NCBI RefSeq assembly: GCF_014635725.1
Contig: NZ_BMDJ01000001.1
Location: 372,001 to 436,000 of the forward strand
From: Pedobacter mendelii
Lineage (GTDB): Bacteria > Bacteroidota > Bacteroidia > Sphingobacteriales > Sphingobacteriaceae
Reading direction: 5' to 3'
Length of the DNA stretch: 64,000 bases
A model generated the notes under the pieces. The model searched no databases. It was not told the origin of the DNA and saw nothing but the letters and a program-made list of their open reading frames with translations. The number at the start of each line of letters is the position of its first letter. Within the stretch, counting starts at the first letter, position 1. Shown here in pieces: positions 1 to 8,716 of this stretch. Position numbers and translations under genes: made by a program.

Positions 1-453
1 TTTATCGCCAACAATTTTAACATTGCTTTTTCTTGCCGCGTAATCTCTATCGAATTGTGTTGCCGTAACTTCAAGAAATTCGTTTTCGCTTAAACGACGA
101 GAAGTTTCTTTAACTACCGCAAAAGCTTCTGGAAGAATTTCCAACAGCACTTTTTCCAGTTCTGTATCACGATCTTTTCCTAAAGCATCTACTTGATCAT
201 AAATTGCCGTCTTTTGGTGAAGATCTAAATCATCGCCATCAGCCTCAGCTTTCAAAGCTGAAATTTTACCATCAATATCAGATAAAAAAGTAGAAATTTT
301 ACCTTTAAATTCTATTGTTTTAGAACGCAATTCATCATTACTTATTGAAGATAACTTTGCGTATTCTTCATTTATTTTAACAACCAGCGGCTGGATGCTC
401 TTAATATCTCTCTCTGATTTACTTCCGAAAACCTTAGCTAAAAATCCTAACAT
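1..453 (-). CDS. secA: Preprotein translocase ATPase SecA (N-terminal 151 residues, runs off the window)
   Basis: This is the ATP-driven motor that pushes unfolded preproteins through SecYEG at the inner membrane. Only the 5' part is present. The ATG lies at 453 and the frame is open to base 1. The N-terminus MLGFLAKVFGSKSERDIKSI is the characteristic SecA start, followed by the helical linker EEYAKLSSISNDELRSKT and the segment LLEILPEAFAVVKETSRR that precedes nucleotide-binding domain 1. An acidic insertion (EADGDDLDLHQKT, around residues 90-102) is of the kind seen in Bacteroidota SecA. Walker motifs lie outside the window. The identification is from sequence resemblance and is strong; nothing can be said about the 3' end. 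Confidence 0.93.
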   Translation of the reverse strand, partial: MLGFLAKVFGSKSERDIKSIQPLVVKINEEYAKLSSISNDELRSKTIEFKGKISTFLSDIDGKISALKAEADGDDLDLHQKTAIYDQVDALGKDRDTELEKVLLEILPEAFAVVKETSRRLSENEFLEVTATQFDRDYAARKSNVKIVGDK

Positions 454-583
454 TATATTTTAAATCGTATTTATTATAAAAATGAGTGTGTTGCAACAAC
501 TAAGCCATTGTCTGGCTTAAGTCAGTTTGGCAGTTGTTGGTATAAATGGAGCAGAAAATCTTTTAAAGATTTTAAAAAGAGAA

Positions 584-883
584 TTAAGGACTGTTATTTT
601 TTGGTTTTTTTCTTATAATTAAATCAGTAATCAACTGATTTACACTTATATATTCCAAAACCTTATATGGAGTTTGGGTTCCTATTAATGCAAGACTGGT
701 ATAAGATAACAAATAAGGATTGTGGTGTTCGTTGGGTTGAACAGAATCTTTATCAGTTGTATTAGCACTAATTTTATGCTCACTGCAATATTCATTTAAT
801 ATTCTAAGCCCTTCAACACGCTCGGCTTTTGCCAAATGTGTTAAGCTAAAAAATACAAGAGATATGGTAACCAGGTGTTTCAT
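584..883 (-). CDS. Small secreted protein of unknown function
   Basis: The product is 99 residues and I do not recognise its family. The start is taken at the ATG at 883 because it opens a clean signal peptide (MKHLVTISLVFFSLTHLAKA, cleavage probably after AKA); a longer in-frame reading would need a TTG at 952 and would put charged residues before the signal. The mature part is short, has one Cys and no recognisable motif, and ends in a basic tail (IIRKKPKNNSP). It stands alone between secA and the DUF2027 gene with about 130 nt on each side, so context gives no role. It could be a spurious frame, but the signal peptide argues for a real gene. Confidence 0.45.
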   Translation of the reverse strand: MKHLVTISLVFFSLTHLAKAERVEGLRILNEYCSEHKISANTTDKDSVQPNEHHNPYLLSYTSLALIGTQTPYKVLEYISVNQLITDLIIRKKPKNNSP

Positions 884-1013
884 TAATAGCGGCAAAGCTA
901 GTTTTAATCTTTTATAAAAAGAAATTACATTATCGCAAAAAGTGTACCTCAATTTTTAATATTGTTGATAGGACTACTAATGCTAACTTATCTAAATCGA
1001 TGCCTATCACTCA

Positions 1014-1967
1014 TCATTTAAAAACCACTTCGGTTGCACCGTAACCAAACTTTTCTTTTCTCGCGTCCATGTACGTTTTAACATGAGGGTTTTTGCTAAT
1101 CAGCTTGTGAATTTTATCTCTTAAAGTTCCATTGCCTGAGCCGTGAATAAAAATCATCTTATCAAAATGGTGAACAATCGCAGCATCTAATGCATTTTGA
1201 AAATGCGACAATTGAATTTGTATCATTTCATCAGCTTCTAAAAAGTGATGGTCGTCTCGAAGTTTTTCTATATGCAAATCAATCTCTTTTAACGGAACAT
1301 CAACAGTTTTCTTTTCTGCAGGAGATTTAAAAAAGCTTTCTTTTAATTTTTGAGCATCTATTTTCACTAAAGGAAGTTCATCCAAACGGATTAACCAGCC
1401 TTTATTTTTCAATTGAGGCAATTCCTTTTGTTCTATAGAAAAATCTTTTGCCCTGAATTTTTTCTTTATTACTAATGGTTCTGCAGGTTTAACATCAGCT
1501 TTGCTGAATAGCAAAACCTGAAAAGTAAATTCTGGCCAAATATCTAAATCGGCTATTGATGCAGAATAAATCAGTTTCGATTGATAAGCTTCTAAAATCC
1601 CATAAAAAGAACCGCTGTATTTTTCTTTACGTTCGGAAGTTAAAGTTGTCAAAAGCACATTCGCCGATTGATTTTGCAAATGAAAGTGCACTACATTTCC
1701 AGCTTTATCATCTGTTGCCACTGCGAGGTAAATACCATTTTCTAACGTACTTATACTTGCTACATTAACCTGAATAGGTTTTGGCTTATCAATTTCTTCG
1801 GCAACAACGCCATGCCCATGAACAGAAGTTAAATTACTCATTGCTACAGGAATTTCAAAACCATCTTCGTCAGTTACACCCAAAGTTTGTGCATCAATAA
1901 CTTTAGTAACATATCCTTCACGTTTTTCATCAACAAAACGCACAAAATCACCCAGCTTAAATTTCAT
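1014..1967 (-). CDS. DUF2027 and Smr domain protein
   Basis: A protein of 317 residues. The start chosen is the ATG at 1967 (MKFKLGDFVRFVDEKREGYV), because the upstream ATG at 2015 lies inside a dispersed repeat. The N-terminal part is a small beta-rich domain (GDFVRF...GYVTKVID) as in DUF2027 proteins. The C-terminal 90 residues form an Smr domain with the DLHIEKL motif and the HGSGNGTLR glycine-rich loop typical of Smr endonuclease domains. Smr domains occur in MutS2 and in nucleases acting on branched DNA or on mRNA in stalled ribosomes; which of these applies here cannot be told from sequence. No operon partner is evident. Confidence 0.85.
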   Translation of the reverse strand: MKFKLGDFVRFVDEKREGYVTKVIDAQTLGVTDEDGFEIPVAMSNLTSVHGHGVVAEEIDKPKPIQVNVASISTLENGIYLAVATDDKAGNVVHFHLQNQSANVLLTTLTSERKEKYSGSFYGILEAYQSKLIYSASIADLDIWPEFTFQVLLFSKADVKPAEPLVIKKKFRAKDFSIEQKELPQLKNKGWLIRLDELPLVKIDAQKLKESFFKSPAEKKTVDVPLKEIDLHIEKLRDDHHFLEADEMIQIQLSHFQNALDAAIVHHFDKMIFIHGSGNGTLRDKIHKLISKNPHVKTYMDARKEKFGYGATEVVFK

Positions 1968-2009
1968 TTTAAAAATATTGATTGGAGAACTTATATCATG
2001 AATTCGAAA

Positions 2010-2077
2010 TGTCATCCTGAACCTGTCGAAGCACCTGTAAAACTTTTTTAAAGCGTTTCGACAAGTTCAACGTGACA
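2010..2077. repeat. Inverted dispersed repeat of the TGTCATCCTGA type
   Basis: Two arms, at 2010-2032 (beginning TGTCATCCTGAACCTGTCG) and 2053-2077 (ending GTTCAACGTGACA), are imperfect inverted complements and could form a hairpin. Half copies of the same motif lie at 38179-38200 and 44884-44907. It sits between the end of the DUF1501 gene and the start of the DUF2027-Smr gene, both on the minus strand. Confidence 0.7.
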
Positions 2078-2141
2078 AGATCCAATGATAAATCGATTAT
2101 GATTCAGCCTCTTCGTTTAAGCGAAGGTACCTATTTTTAGA

Positions 2142-3728
2142 TTAGGCTACGATGAGCATATTTCGAACCTGTTGCAACTCGCCATTTTGTAGGCGAGCAT
2201 AATACACTCCTGGCGCATACCGTTGATTTTCGAAATTAATATTGTAAGTGCCTTCGTCCTTAACAGCATCAACCACTGTTGTCATTAATCTGCCCATCGT
2301 ATTATAAATCTGAATTAAAACATGGCCGCCTTTTGAAGAGTATTTTATGGTTGTAGAAGTTGTAAAAGGATTTGGATAATTTGAAATTAAACTTTCTCCG
2401 CTTAAGTGATTTGCTTGTGCCAAACTTGTCGACATGCAATTTGTACCTGCCTGAATAAGTGGTAGTGATTGAAAATCTTTAAGCATTACGCCCGATAAAG
2501 TTGCTTTATCCACACAAAACCATTTCTCTAACAAAGTGGCATAAACCGATCTGAAATCATATTGCATGGGGATGTTATCGTTGACAGATGTTGTGGCAGA
2601 TATTGTTGGATTTTTTCCCAAAACACCACCTTGAATGGCATCGCCAAAAACTATTAGCGGAGCCGCAGCTCCATGATCTGTTCCGTTACTGGCATTTGAT
2701 TTTATGCGTCGGCCGAATTCGGAGAAAGTCATTCCGGCAACTCTTTTTGATGCACCAAGTCCTTTTAAATCATCCATAAAAGCTTTAATGGCATCACTAA
2801 CTTTTTGAAGCAAAACCGCATGCGTACCTGTTTCGTTTGCACCTGTGTTTACTTGCGAAGCATGGGTATCAAAAGAGCCAATGTTAACCATATAAAGTCT
2901 GGTTTTTAAACCTCCACCAACTAACCTGGCAACAACTTTTAATTGATCTGCTAATGAATTATTAGTTGGATAAGTGCCTTGCTTAGTTACTTTACCAGCT
3001 GCAGTTTTTATCACCGAAGCGTACTGTTGCGTTTGTTGTGCAACCTGCCTAACATAGGTTAATTCTTTACCAGCATTGGTATTTGGAGCAGGAGATTGTA
3101 TGCCATTTATAAGATTGTAAAAATTAACCGGATCGGAAATTGCCATACCCATATTTACCGATGGGCCTTGAAAAGCCGGCGATATAAAAGACCCGATTTG
3201 AATCGCCAATGGATCTGGCATAACCGTATTCGGATAACCTATCGGGAAATTTGTGTATTCTTCTGCCAAATATCTTCCCACCCAACCGCTATCTACAACC
3301 TGGTCAGAATCTGATGCAGAAAGCCAAATATCAGTAGCCCTAAAATGACTGAAGTTAGGTTGCGGATAACCAACCGATTGTACAACCTGAACTTTCCCAT
3401 CATCATATAAACCTGCTAAACCCGACATAGCCGGGTGTATGCCCGTATTGTAACCTGAAAGCTTAATTATTTTATTTTTTGGAAGAATTATATTTGGACG
3501 AGCTAAAGTCAGATTATCATATTGATCTAATGGAAGAATCATGTTCAAACCATCATTTCCACCGTTTAGTTGAATAATTACCAAAACATGATCTGTTTCC
3601 TGGTTTGCAGCTGTTATTGCAGATAATAAGCTTGATGCACCAAAAGCCTTTAATGAAAAACCACCCAGTAATGAAGGAATTACCACACCTGCTGGCATTG
3701 CCTTAGTTAAAAAGTCACGCCTTTTCAT
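2142..3728 (-). CDS. DUF1501 secreted protein with Tat-like signal and type IX sorting domain
   Basis: A protein of 528 residues. The N-terminus MKRRDFLTKAMPAGVVIPSL has the twin-arginine pattern RRDFL followed by a hydrophobic stretch, so export by Tat is likely (tatC lies at 17.5 kb). The body shows the DUF1501 pattern, a sulfatase-like fold (IIQLNGGNDGLNMILPLD, FDTHASQ, FSEFGRR, TDHGAAAPLIVFGD). The last 85 residues (SNYPNPFTTSTTIKYS...GVYYARLQNG) are a Por/type IX secretion C-terminal sorting domain, implying transfer across the outer membrane. Its ATG overlaps the TGA of the upstream DUF1800 gene by 4 nt, so the two are translationally coupled. The substrate of this conserved pair is unknown. 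Confidence 0.9.
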   Translation of the reverse strand: MKRRDFLTKAMPAGVVIPSLLGGFSLKAFGASSLLSAITAANQETDHVLVIIQLNGGNDGLNMILPLDQYDNLTLARPNIILPKNKIIKLSGYNTGIHPAMSGLAGLYDDGKVQVVQSVGYPQPNFSHFRATDIWLSASDSDQVVDSGWVGRYLAEEYTNFPIGYPNTVMPDPLAIQIGSFISPAFQGPSVNMGMAISDPVNFYNLINGIQSPAPNTNAGKELTYVRQVAQQTQQYASVIKTAAGKVTKQGTYPTNNSLADQLKVVARLVGGGLKTRLYMVNIGSFDTHASQVNTGANETGTHAVLLQKVSDAIKAFMDDLKGLGASKRVAGMTFSEFGRRIKSNASNGTDHGAAAPLIVFGDAIQGGVLGKNPTISATTSVNDNIPMQYDFRSVYATLLEKWFCVDKATLSGVMLKDFQSLPLIQAGTNCMSTSLAQANHLSGESLISNYPNPFTTSTTIKYSSKGGHVLIQIYNTMGRLMTTVVDAVKDEGTYNINFENQRYAPGVYYARLQNGELQQVRNMLIVA

Positions 3729-5293
3729 GATAACTGATATTCTTCAAGGTTCATAATGTATTTATAAAACTCTTGTAATCGGGTTTGCACGATGGTGGTT
3801 TTCATGGTTGTTGGTGCAGCTTTATAATCCAACCAGGCGGTTGTCCAATAGTTATCCGTAACCTGATTGCTTAAAAGAATGCTTTTCAAAAACTTTTTAA
3901 CCTCTGCACTTACATCAATTGTGTACAAATGAGCAATAGCTTCATCAACCAAAACATTTGGGTCTTCTGGTTTAGTAAATTTTGCCGTATAAGCTATTGG
4001 ATCGATTACTATTTTCTTGCCATTTCTGGTATAACCTGTGCTGATAAATCTATCGGTAAAAATGTTTCGTTTGGGTAGTGTATCTGAATTAATCCATAAT
4101 TCGTAATATTGCGGAACCTGATAATACGCAGGCCAACCAGAAACATTGGGCGGATCGCCCAGGTTTTGCTGTAAGTTCGATGCCGTACTTCTTAAATAAT
4201 CACTCATGTAATATACATTCACATAATCAGAAGCATCCGGAAAAACGATTTCGAATTCTCTGGCCAATCCAACTACAAAATCTACTGGCGATTTAATACT
4301 ACAAGAACGATTTTGCGGCAGAAAGAAATGGCTACTGGTGAGTAAGGCCTTTAAAACAGGCTTAATTTCATAGTTTGAATTTCGGAAAATTTCTGCCAGT
4401 GGCGTAATAATATTTGATTCAACATCTGAAGTTATTTCGTAATACACAAAGAAACGGTACAGTCTCCTACAAATATATTTACTCATTTCAACCTGATTAA
4501 AAATCATATCGAGCAAATCATCAACCTCTTTAGCACCATCAACACCTGTTCTGCCTTTAATTAATTTGCTGCCATAAAATGATGAAAATTGTTTGTCGGT
4601 AGCATCATGCCTATTGGCATCAAAAACTGTATTTATTGCTACACCATCTAACTTATAACCTGTTAATAATCGGGCAGCAGCCTTTACATCTGCTTCTGTG
4701 TATTTAGAATCAGGGCCTTTACCAACCGTGAAAAGTTCTTGTAATTCTCTGCTGTAATTTTCATCAGGGGCCGATTTTGTACTTGCATAACCATTTAAAT
4801 AACGAACCATTGCCGGATCGATGGTTACCTGCTTAACTAAAGTTTTAAAATTACCGAAGGCTAAACTGCGAAGTAAATTATTGTGTTTGTAAATGTATCG
4901 AGCATCATCAACTGTATCGGCCTCTGTGGCAAAATGATTGTGCCAAAAAAGCGTCATTTTCTCTCTTAAAGAGATCGGTTGATTAAGCATTTGAGTAACC
5001 CACCAAGATTTAAAAGAAGCAACACGACGACTATTGGCAGTTCCATCGGTATAAATTGCATTTACCCAGGTTTGTCCTGCCGGAACATTTGCATCGGTGT
5101 AACCGGCATCGTTATAATTATTTATTGGAGGATTCGGAATTGGCAAATCCTTTAAAAGCAAATCGACAACCTGAATTACCGATTGACCCACAAGTGTATT
5201 GATATCATTTCTTTTGGCACCAAATAAAGTGCGCTTTAGTAAATGATTTAGTTCTTTTGACCCGAAATTTCCTGAGTAAACGTCTATTGCCAT
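3725..5293 (-). CDS. DUF1800 family protein
   Basis: A protein of 522 residues, first gene of a two-gene operon with the DUF1501 gene (4-nt ATGA overlap). DUF1800 hallmarks are visible: LNHLLKRTLFGAK near the N-terminus, MTLFWHNHFATE around residue 120, ENYSRELQELFTVG around residue 190, and DVKAAARLLTGY. The pairing DUF1800-DUF1501 is widespread in Bacteroidota, Planctomycetota and Proteobacteria, but its biochemical role has not been settled. No classical signal peptide is seen at the ATG at 5293, so this protein may be cytoplasmic, hitch-hike with its partner, or start elsewhere. The family call is safe; function is not inferred. Confidence 0.88.
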   Translation of the reverse strand: MAIDVYSGNFGSKELNHLLKRTLFGAKRNDINTLVGQSVIQVVDLLLKDLPIPNPPINNYNDAGYTDANVPAGQTWVNAIYTDGTANSRRVASFKSWWVTQMLNQPISLREKMTLFWHNHFATEADTVDDARYIYKHNNLLRSLAFGNFKTLVKQVTIDPAMVRYLNGYASTKSAPDENYSRELQELFTVGKGPDSKYTEADVKAAARLLTGYKLDGVAINTVFDANRHDATDKQFSSFYGSKLIKGRTGVDGAKEVDDLLDMIFNQVEMSKYICRRLYRFFVYYEITSDVESNIITPLAEIFRNSNYEIKPVLKALLTSSHFFLPQNRSCSIKSPVDFVVGLAREFEIVFPDASDYVNVYYMSDYLRSTASNLQQNLGDPPNVSGWPAYYQVPQYYELWINSDTLPKRNIFTDRFISTGYTRNGKKIVIDPIAYTAKFTKPEDPNVLVDEAIAHLYTIDVSAEVKKFLKSILLSNQVTDNYWTTAWLDYKAAPTTMKTTIVQTRLQEFYKYIMNLEEYQLS

Positions 5294-5387
5294 AAAATAA
5301 CTGTAGGTAGGAATAAAACTAAGTATTATCTTACTGAATTTCAGTTATTTTACACGAAATGTCAAAATTTAGTTACGAAACGGCAAA

Positions 5388-6434
5388 TTACCAGCGTATT
5401 AACGCACTTGCCCAGGTAAAACCCGAACCGAAGGCAGCTAAACAAACCAAATCGCCGTCTTTTATCTTACCTTGTTCCCATGCTTCGCATAGAGCGATAG
5501 GAACCGATGCAGCCGTCGTATTGCCATATTTTTGGATGTTATTGAATACTTGATCATCCTTTAAACCAAGCAATTGCTGTACATATTGGCTGATTCTCAA
5601 ATTTGCCTGATGCGGCACCAACATATCTATATCTTTTTCTGTTAAATTATTTGCAGCCAAAGCTTCTTTTATTACTTCGGGGAATTTTACAACTGCTTTT
5701 TTAAAAACCGATGGCCCATCCATATAAGGTAATGCGGCACCACTTGCTAAAATTTCGGGCGTCATAAACAAACCACCTAATTCCTGATCTGGAAAGGAAG
5801 GTTTATCTTTCATCCATTTATTTGCATGAGAACCAGGATAGTACATGGCCAATATTTCGGCATCAGCACCATCGCTATGCAAATGCGTACTCAAAATGCC
5901 TTTGCCAGGTTCATCAGTTGGTTGTAAAACCACAGCTCCGGCTCCATCACCAAAAATTACAGATACGTTTCTGCTTCGGGTTTCAAAATCCATTGCGAAG
6001 GAGTGTTTTTCGCTACCAACAACCAAAACGTTTTTATACATGCCAGTTTTAACAAACTGATCTGCCACAGATAATGCATAAACAAAGCCTGAACATTGAT
6101 TGCGAATATCCAATGCACCAATTTCGCCCATACCCATTTCGCGTTGCAATAAAACACCACAACCCGGGAAATAATAATCAGGACTCAAAGTTGCAAACAC
6201 AATAAAATCAACATCTTTAGCTGTTATTCCTGCTCGTTCTATCGCGATTTTTGAAGCTTCGATACCCATTGTTGTAGTGGTTTCTTCATATCTATCTGCA
6301 AATCGACGTTCTTTTATTCCGGTGCGTTCCTGAATCCATTCATCGCTGGTTTCCATAAAGCGACTTAAATCATTATTGGTATATACATTTTTAGGAACGT
6401 AATATCCGATTCCTGCGATTTTGGATTGGTGCAT
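5388..6434 (-). CDS. 3-oxoacyl-ACP synthase III family protein (FabH paralogue)
   Basis: A 348-residue thiolase-fold condensing enzyme. The catalytic triad is complete: Cys114 in NQCSGF, His275 in PHQANLR and Asn305 in YGNTTAAS. FabH enzymes condense acetyl-CoA or a branched primer with malonyl-ACP to start fatty acid synthesis. A second, 331-residue FabH lies at 13.8 kb beside plsX and is the better candidate for the housekeeping enzyme. This copy stands alone, is somewhat longer (extra loop around residues 195-225) and may use another primer or make another product. A TAACTTTG promoter box lies 23 nt upstream of the ATG. Confidence 0.88.
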   Translation of the reverse strand: MHQSKIAGIGYYVPKNVYTNNDLSRFMETSDEWIQERTGIKERRFADRYEETTTTMGIEASKIAIERAGITAKDVDFIVFATLSPDYYFPGCGVLLQREMGMGEIGALDIRNQCSGFVYALSVADQFVKTGMYKNVLVVGSEKHSFAMDFETRSRNVSVIFGDGAGAVVLQPTDEPGKGILSTHLHSDGADAEILAMYYPGSHANKWMKDKPSFPDQELGGLFMTPEILASGAALPYMDGPSVFKKAVVKFPEVIKEALAANNLTEKDIDMLVPHQANLRISQYVQQLLGLKDDQVFNNIQKYGNTTAASVPIALCEAWEQGKIKDGDLVCLAAFGSGFTWASALIRW

Positions 6435-6457
6435 GTTAATATTATATTTTGGTTAAA

Positions 6458-6465
6458 CAAAGTTA
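6458..6465 (-). promoter_or_regulatory. Predicted -7 box of the FabH paralogue
   Basis: Reads TAACTTTG on the minus strand, matching the Bacteroidota TAnnTTTG consensus, 23 nt upstream of the ATG at 6434. No clear -33 TTTG was found. Confidence 0.5.
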
Positions 6466-6507
6466 ATCATTTATTGGCGAAGGTATTATTATTCACTATG
6501 GAACAAA

Positions 6508-6539
6508 ATCTTGATACTTGATACTAAATACTTGATACT
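6508..6539. repeat. TTGATACT tandem repeat, copy 1
   Basis: The 32-nt stretch has three TTGATACT/AAATACT-type units. Its reverse complement recurs at 37148-37179 with two mismatches in 32. It lies in the spacer just before the clpS promoter. Confidence 0.65.
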
Positions 6540-6545
6540 AATGTT

Positions 6546-6553
6546 TATTTTTG
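6546..6553 (+). promoter_or_regulatory. Predicted -7 box of clpS, 4 nt before the start codon
   Basis: TATTTTTG fits TAnnTTTG exactly and is followed by cgcc and the clpS ATG. The transcript would have almost no 5' leader. No good -33 TTTG is present. Confidence 0.55.
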
Positions 6554-6557
6554 CGCC

Positions 6558-6839
6558 ATGTCTACAGAAACCAAAGAAGAGACCTTTACGCTCGAAGAAA
6601 TTTTAACTTCACTAAAAACCGTACATCGACTTATTTTGTGGAATGATGATGTAAATACTTTTGAACATGTTATATATTGTATGATGAAGTATTTGGATTA
6701 TAACGAATCTCAGTCAGAAAAAATTGCCTGGAAAGTTCATAATGAAGGTAAGTGCCCGGTTTTGGAAGGTTCATTTACCGAAATGGAAGTTTATAGAAAA
6801 ATTTTACAACAAGAAGGTTTAACTGTTACTGTTGATTAG
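6558..6839 (+). CDS. clpS: ATP-dependent Clp protease adaptor ClpS
   Basis: A 93-residue adaptor that delivers N-degron substrates to the ClpA/ClpC ATPase of the Clp protease. The core motif LILWNDDVNTFEHVI (residues 26-40) carries the substrate-binding NDD signature. It continues into CMMKYLDYNESQSEKIAWKVHNEGKCPV, matching the family through the helical region, and ends in the usual GLTVTVD strand. The length is typical. The stop codon is one base before the ATG of the following serine hydrolase gene, so the two are probably co-transcribed, although no functional link between them is known. Confidence 0.93.
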   Translation: MSTETKEETFTLEEILTSLKTVHRLILWNDDVNTFEHVIYCMMKYLDYNESQSEKIAWKVHNEGKCPVLEGSFTEMEVYRKILQQEGLTVTVD

Positions 6840-6840
6840 A

Positions 6841-7878
6841 ATGCAACGAGTTATTTGTTTTTTGATTTTCTCCTTTATTGTTCAGAAAACAAACGCACAA
6901 TCATTTGCTGATAAATTATTGGCAGATTCAAGTATAACCGGCTTACAAATCAATTATTCTAAAAAAGGAAAAATCACGGCTATTAATGCTGGTTTTTCAG
7001 ATAGTGAAACCAAACAAAAAGTTTCATCAAAAACTATTTTTCAAGCGGCTTCTTTAAGCAAGGTTGTTTTAGCTTACATCTGCCTCGAATTGGCTAATAA
7101 AAAACAAATCGATTTAGATAAACCCCTAATTTCTTATTACGATTATCCGAGATTAAAAAACGATTCTGCGGCTAAAAAGATTACCGCAAGAATGGTTTTA
7201 ATGCACACGAGTGGATTACCAAACTGGACAGAAAATCCATTGAAGAAATCATGGGCAACATCAGCGCTGAGCACCAGTTTTGAGCCCGGCAACCATTGGA
7301 AATATTCAGGCGAAGGGTTTGTTTTTCTCCAATTGGTAATTCAAAATATATTAAAGAAGGATTTACAGCAAATTGCAGATGAGATGGTATTTAAGCCATT
7401 AGCGATGAATAACTCTTCGTTCATCTGGAAGGATGAATTTGAATCTGTTGCCGCTCTTGGACATGATGATAAATCAGAACAAACACAGCAAATGCCCTTC
7501 TTTTTACCAAATGCAGCTTTTTCACTTTTAACAACGGCTTCCGATTACCAGACTTTTTTGAACGCTTTTTACCATAAATTTTTACCTAAAATAATTTCAG
7601 ATTCAGTTTCTATTTATGATACAAAAGAACCTAAATCTTCAGCAAAAAGTTTATTTTGGGGCTTGGGCATGGGCATCCAAGAAAATGAGTTAGGAAAAAT
7701 GCTTTGGCACTGGGGTGATAATGGCGATTTTCAAAGTTTTTTTATGATCGACCCTCGAAAAGATGAAATATTAGTATGTTTTACAAACAGCGCCAACGGG
7801 TTAAAAATTATGAAGCCAGTGCTATCTCATTTCTTTGGAACAACAAACTGGCCCGCAGCAAGTTGGTTAGGCAATTAA
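6841..7878 (+). CDS. Secreted serine hydrolase, beta-lactamase/class C fold
   Basis: A protein of 345 residues. The ATG at 6841 is preferred over an in-frame TTG at 6832 because it opens a signal peptide, MQRVICFLIFSFIVQKTNAQ. The SxxK nucleophile motif is S71-L-S-K74 (FQAASLSKVV), the second motif is Y155-S-G in WKYSGEGF, and HWGDNG near residue 300 takes the place of the KTG triad. These are shared by class C beta-lactamases, DD-peptidases and esterases, so the substrate is open; antibiotic resistance should not be assumed. The gene follows clpS by 1 nt, and its 3' end overlaps the convergent thioredoxin-fold gene by 12 nt. Confidence 0.85.
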   Translation: MQRVICFLIFSFIVQKTNAQSFADKLLADSSITGLQINYSKKGKITAINAGFSDSETKQKVSSKTIFQAASLSKVVLAYICLELANKKQIDLDKPLISYYDYPRLKNDSAAKKITARMVLMHTSGLPNWTENPLKKSWATSALSTSFEPGNHWKYSGEGFVFLQLVIQNILKKDLQQIADEMVFKPLAMNNSSFIWKDEFESVAALGHDDKSEQTQQMPFFLPNAAFSLLTTASDYQTFLNAFYHKFLPKIISDSVSIYDTKEPKSSAKSLFWGLGMGIQENELGKMLWHWGDNGDFQSFFMIDPRKDEILVCFTNSANGLKIMKPVLSHFFGTTNWPAASWLGN

Positions 7879-8466
7879 GCCCTTCAAAAGCTGATTAAAT
7901 TCTGCTTGTGTAGTTTGCGTTTTATCTTTTGCATACCAACCGTGAAGTTTTTCTGATAAAATTGTCATTTCGGTAGTTTCTTTACGCCACTCTTTTAAAA
8001 GCTCTTGCAAAACTTGTGGTCGTGGCGCCCAAGTTGCCAGTACATGATCTGCAGTTTCATTAAGAATGATTAAAACAGGAATTGCTCTACCGCCATTGGT
8101 TAAGTGCGCATCAATTAAAGGCAAATTTTTATCGCGAAGGACGAATTTTAAATCAATTTTACCTAAAGATGCCATTGCAATTTTGTTAAACACCGGGACT
8201 ATTTGTGCGGCATCACCACACCAACCTTCGGTAATTACTAAAAATTTATAATTTTCTTTAAGATGATTAACAGTTGATGTTAATTCATCGGTTAAGTTAA
8301 CCGTCTTATCAACACGACTCATTCTTTGCACATTCATTTTAGTATAATGCAAATCGTAAGTTACATCACCCGTGGCCTTTCCCTCTAACAGAAGTTTATC
8401 TATCAAGGCACGATATGTTAAATAATCCATTCCTTGACCGCTGAAAATTTCGCTGTAATTAACCAT
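7867..8466 (-). CDS. Thioredoxin-fold protein with single active-site cysteine
   Basis: A cytoplasmic protein of 199 residues without a signal peptide. The segment FLVITEGWCGDAAQIVPVFNKIA has the thioredoxin fold signature, but the active site is WCGDA (residues 82-86), not CxxC. It can therefore act only as a monothiol enzyme or as a scaffold. The cis-proline strand is represented by GRAIPVLIIL. It resembles the small thioredoxin family proteins common in Bacteroidota, whose substrates are unknown. It is monocistronic, convergent with the serine hydrolase gene and overlaps its 3' end by 12 nt. Confidence 0.8.
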   Translation of the reverse strand: MVNYSEIFSGQGMDYLTYRALIDKLLLEGKATGDVTYDLHYTKMNVQRMSRVDKTVNLTDELTSTVNHLKENYKFLVITEGWCGDAAQIVPVFNKIAMASLGKIDLKFVLRDKNLPLIDAHLTNGGRAIPVLIILNETADHVLATWAPRPQVLQELLKEWRKETTEMTILSEKLHGWYAKDKTQTTQAEFNQLLKGLIA

Positions 8467-8616
8467 GATATTTCCTAAAATTATAGTACAAAGTAAAGTA
8501 GAAAATCAACAAAAATAATCATTAGTTTGCAAGAAATATATCAAGGAAAATAATTAACTATCAATGGGTAAATTAAACTTTAGTCTGTATTTTTTTTGCA
8601 GATTTTATTGGTTCCT

Positions 8617-8680
8617 AAACCCGATTGAAATGGAAAGCCCGCAGCATAGCGAGGACTTAAAATGTAAAGCGGGGCCGCTG
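8617..8680. repeat. REP-like extragenic element, copy 1
   Basis: Begins AAACCCGATTGAAATGGAAA and contains the second block ATAGCGAGGACTTAAAATG. The two blocks resemble each other (GA-TT-AAATG-AAAGC) and flank short GCAGC/GCTG complements. Related copies lie at 30525-30661 and 38144-38230. It sits in the 250-nt spacer between two minus-strand genes. Confidence 0.65.
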
Positions 8681-8716
8681 TAACCTAAACGTTCAGAAAC
8701 CTGCTTTTCAAAAAAT

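Noticed and set aside
1556..1768. Plus-strand frames antisense to the DUF2027-Smr gene, and similar frames elsewhere
   Set aside because: They are mirror frames of well-supported genes on the opposite strand.
6841..7878. Calling the serine hydrolase an antibiotic-resistance beta-lactamase
   Set aside because: Its motifs (SLSK, YSG, HWG) are shared with esterases and peptidases, and nothing in the context points to resistance.
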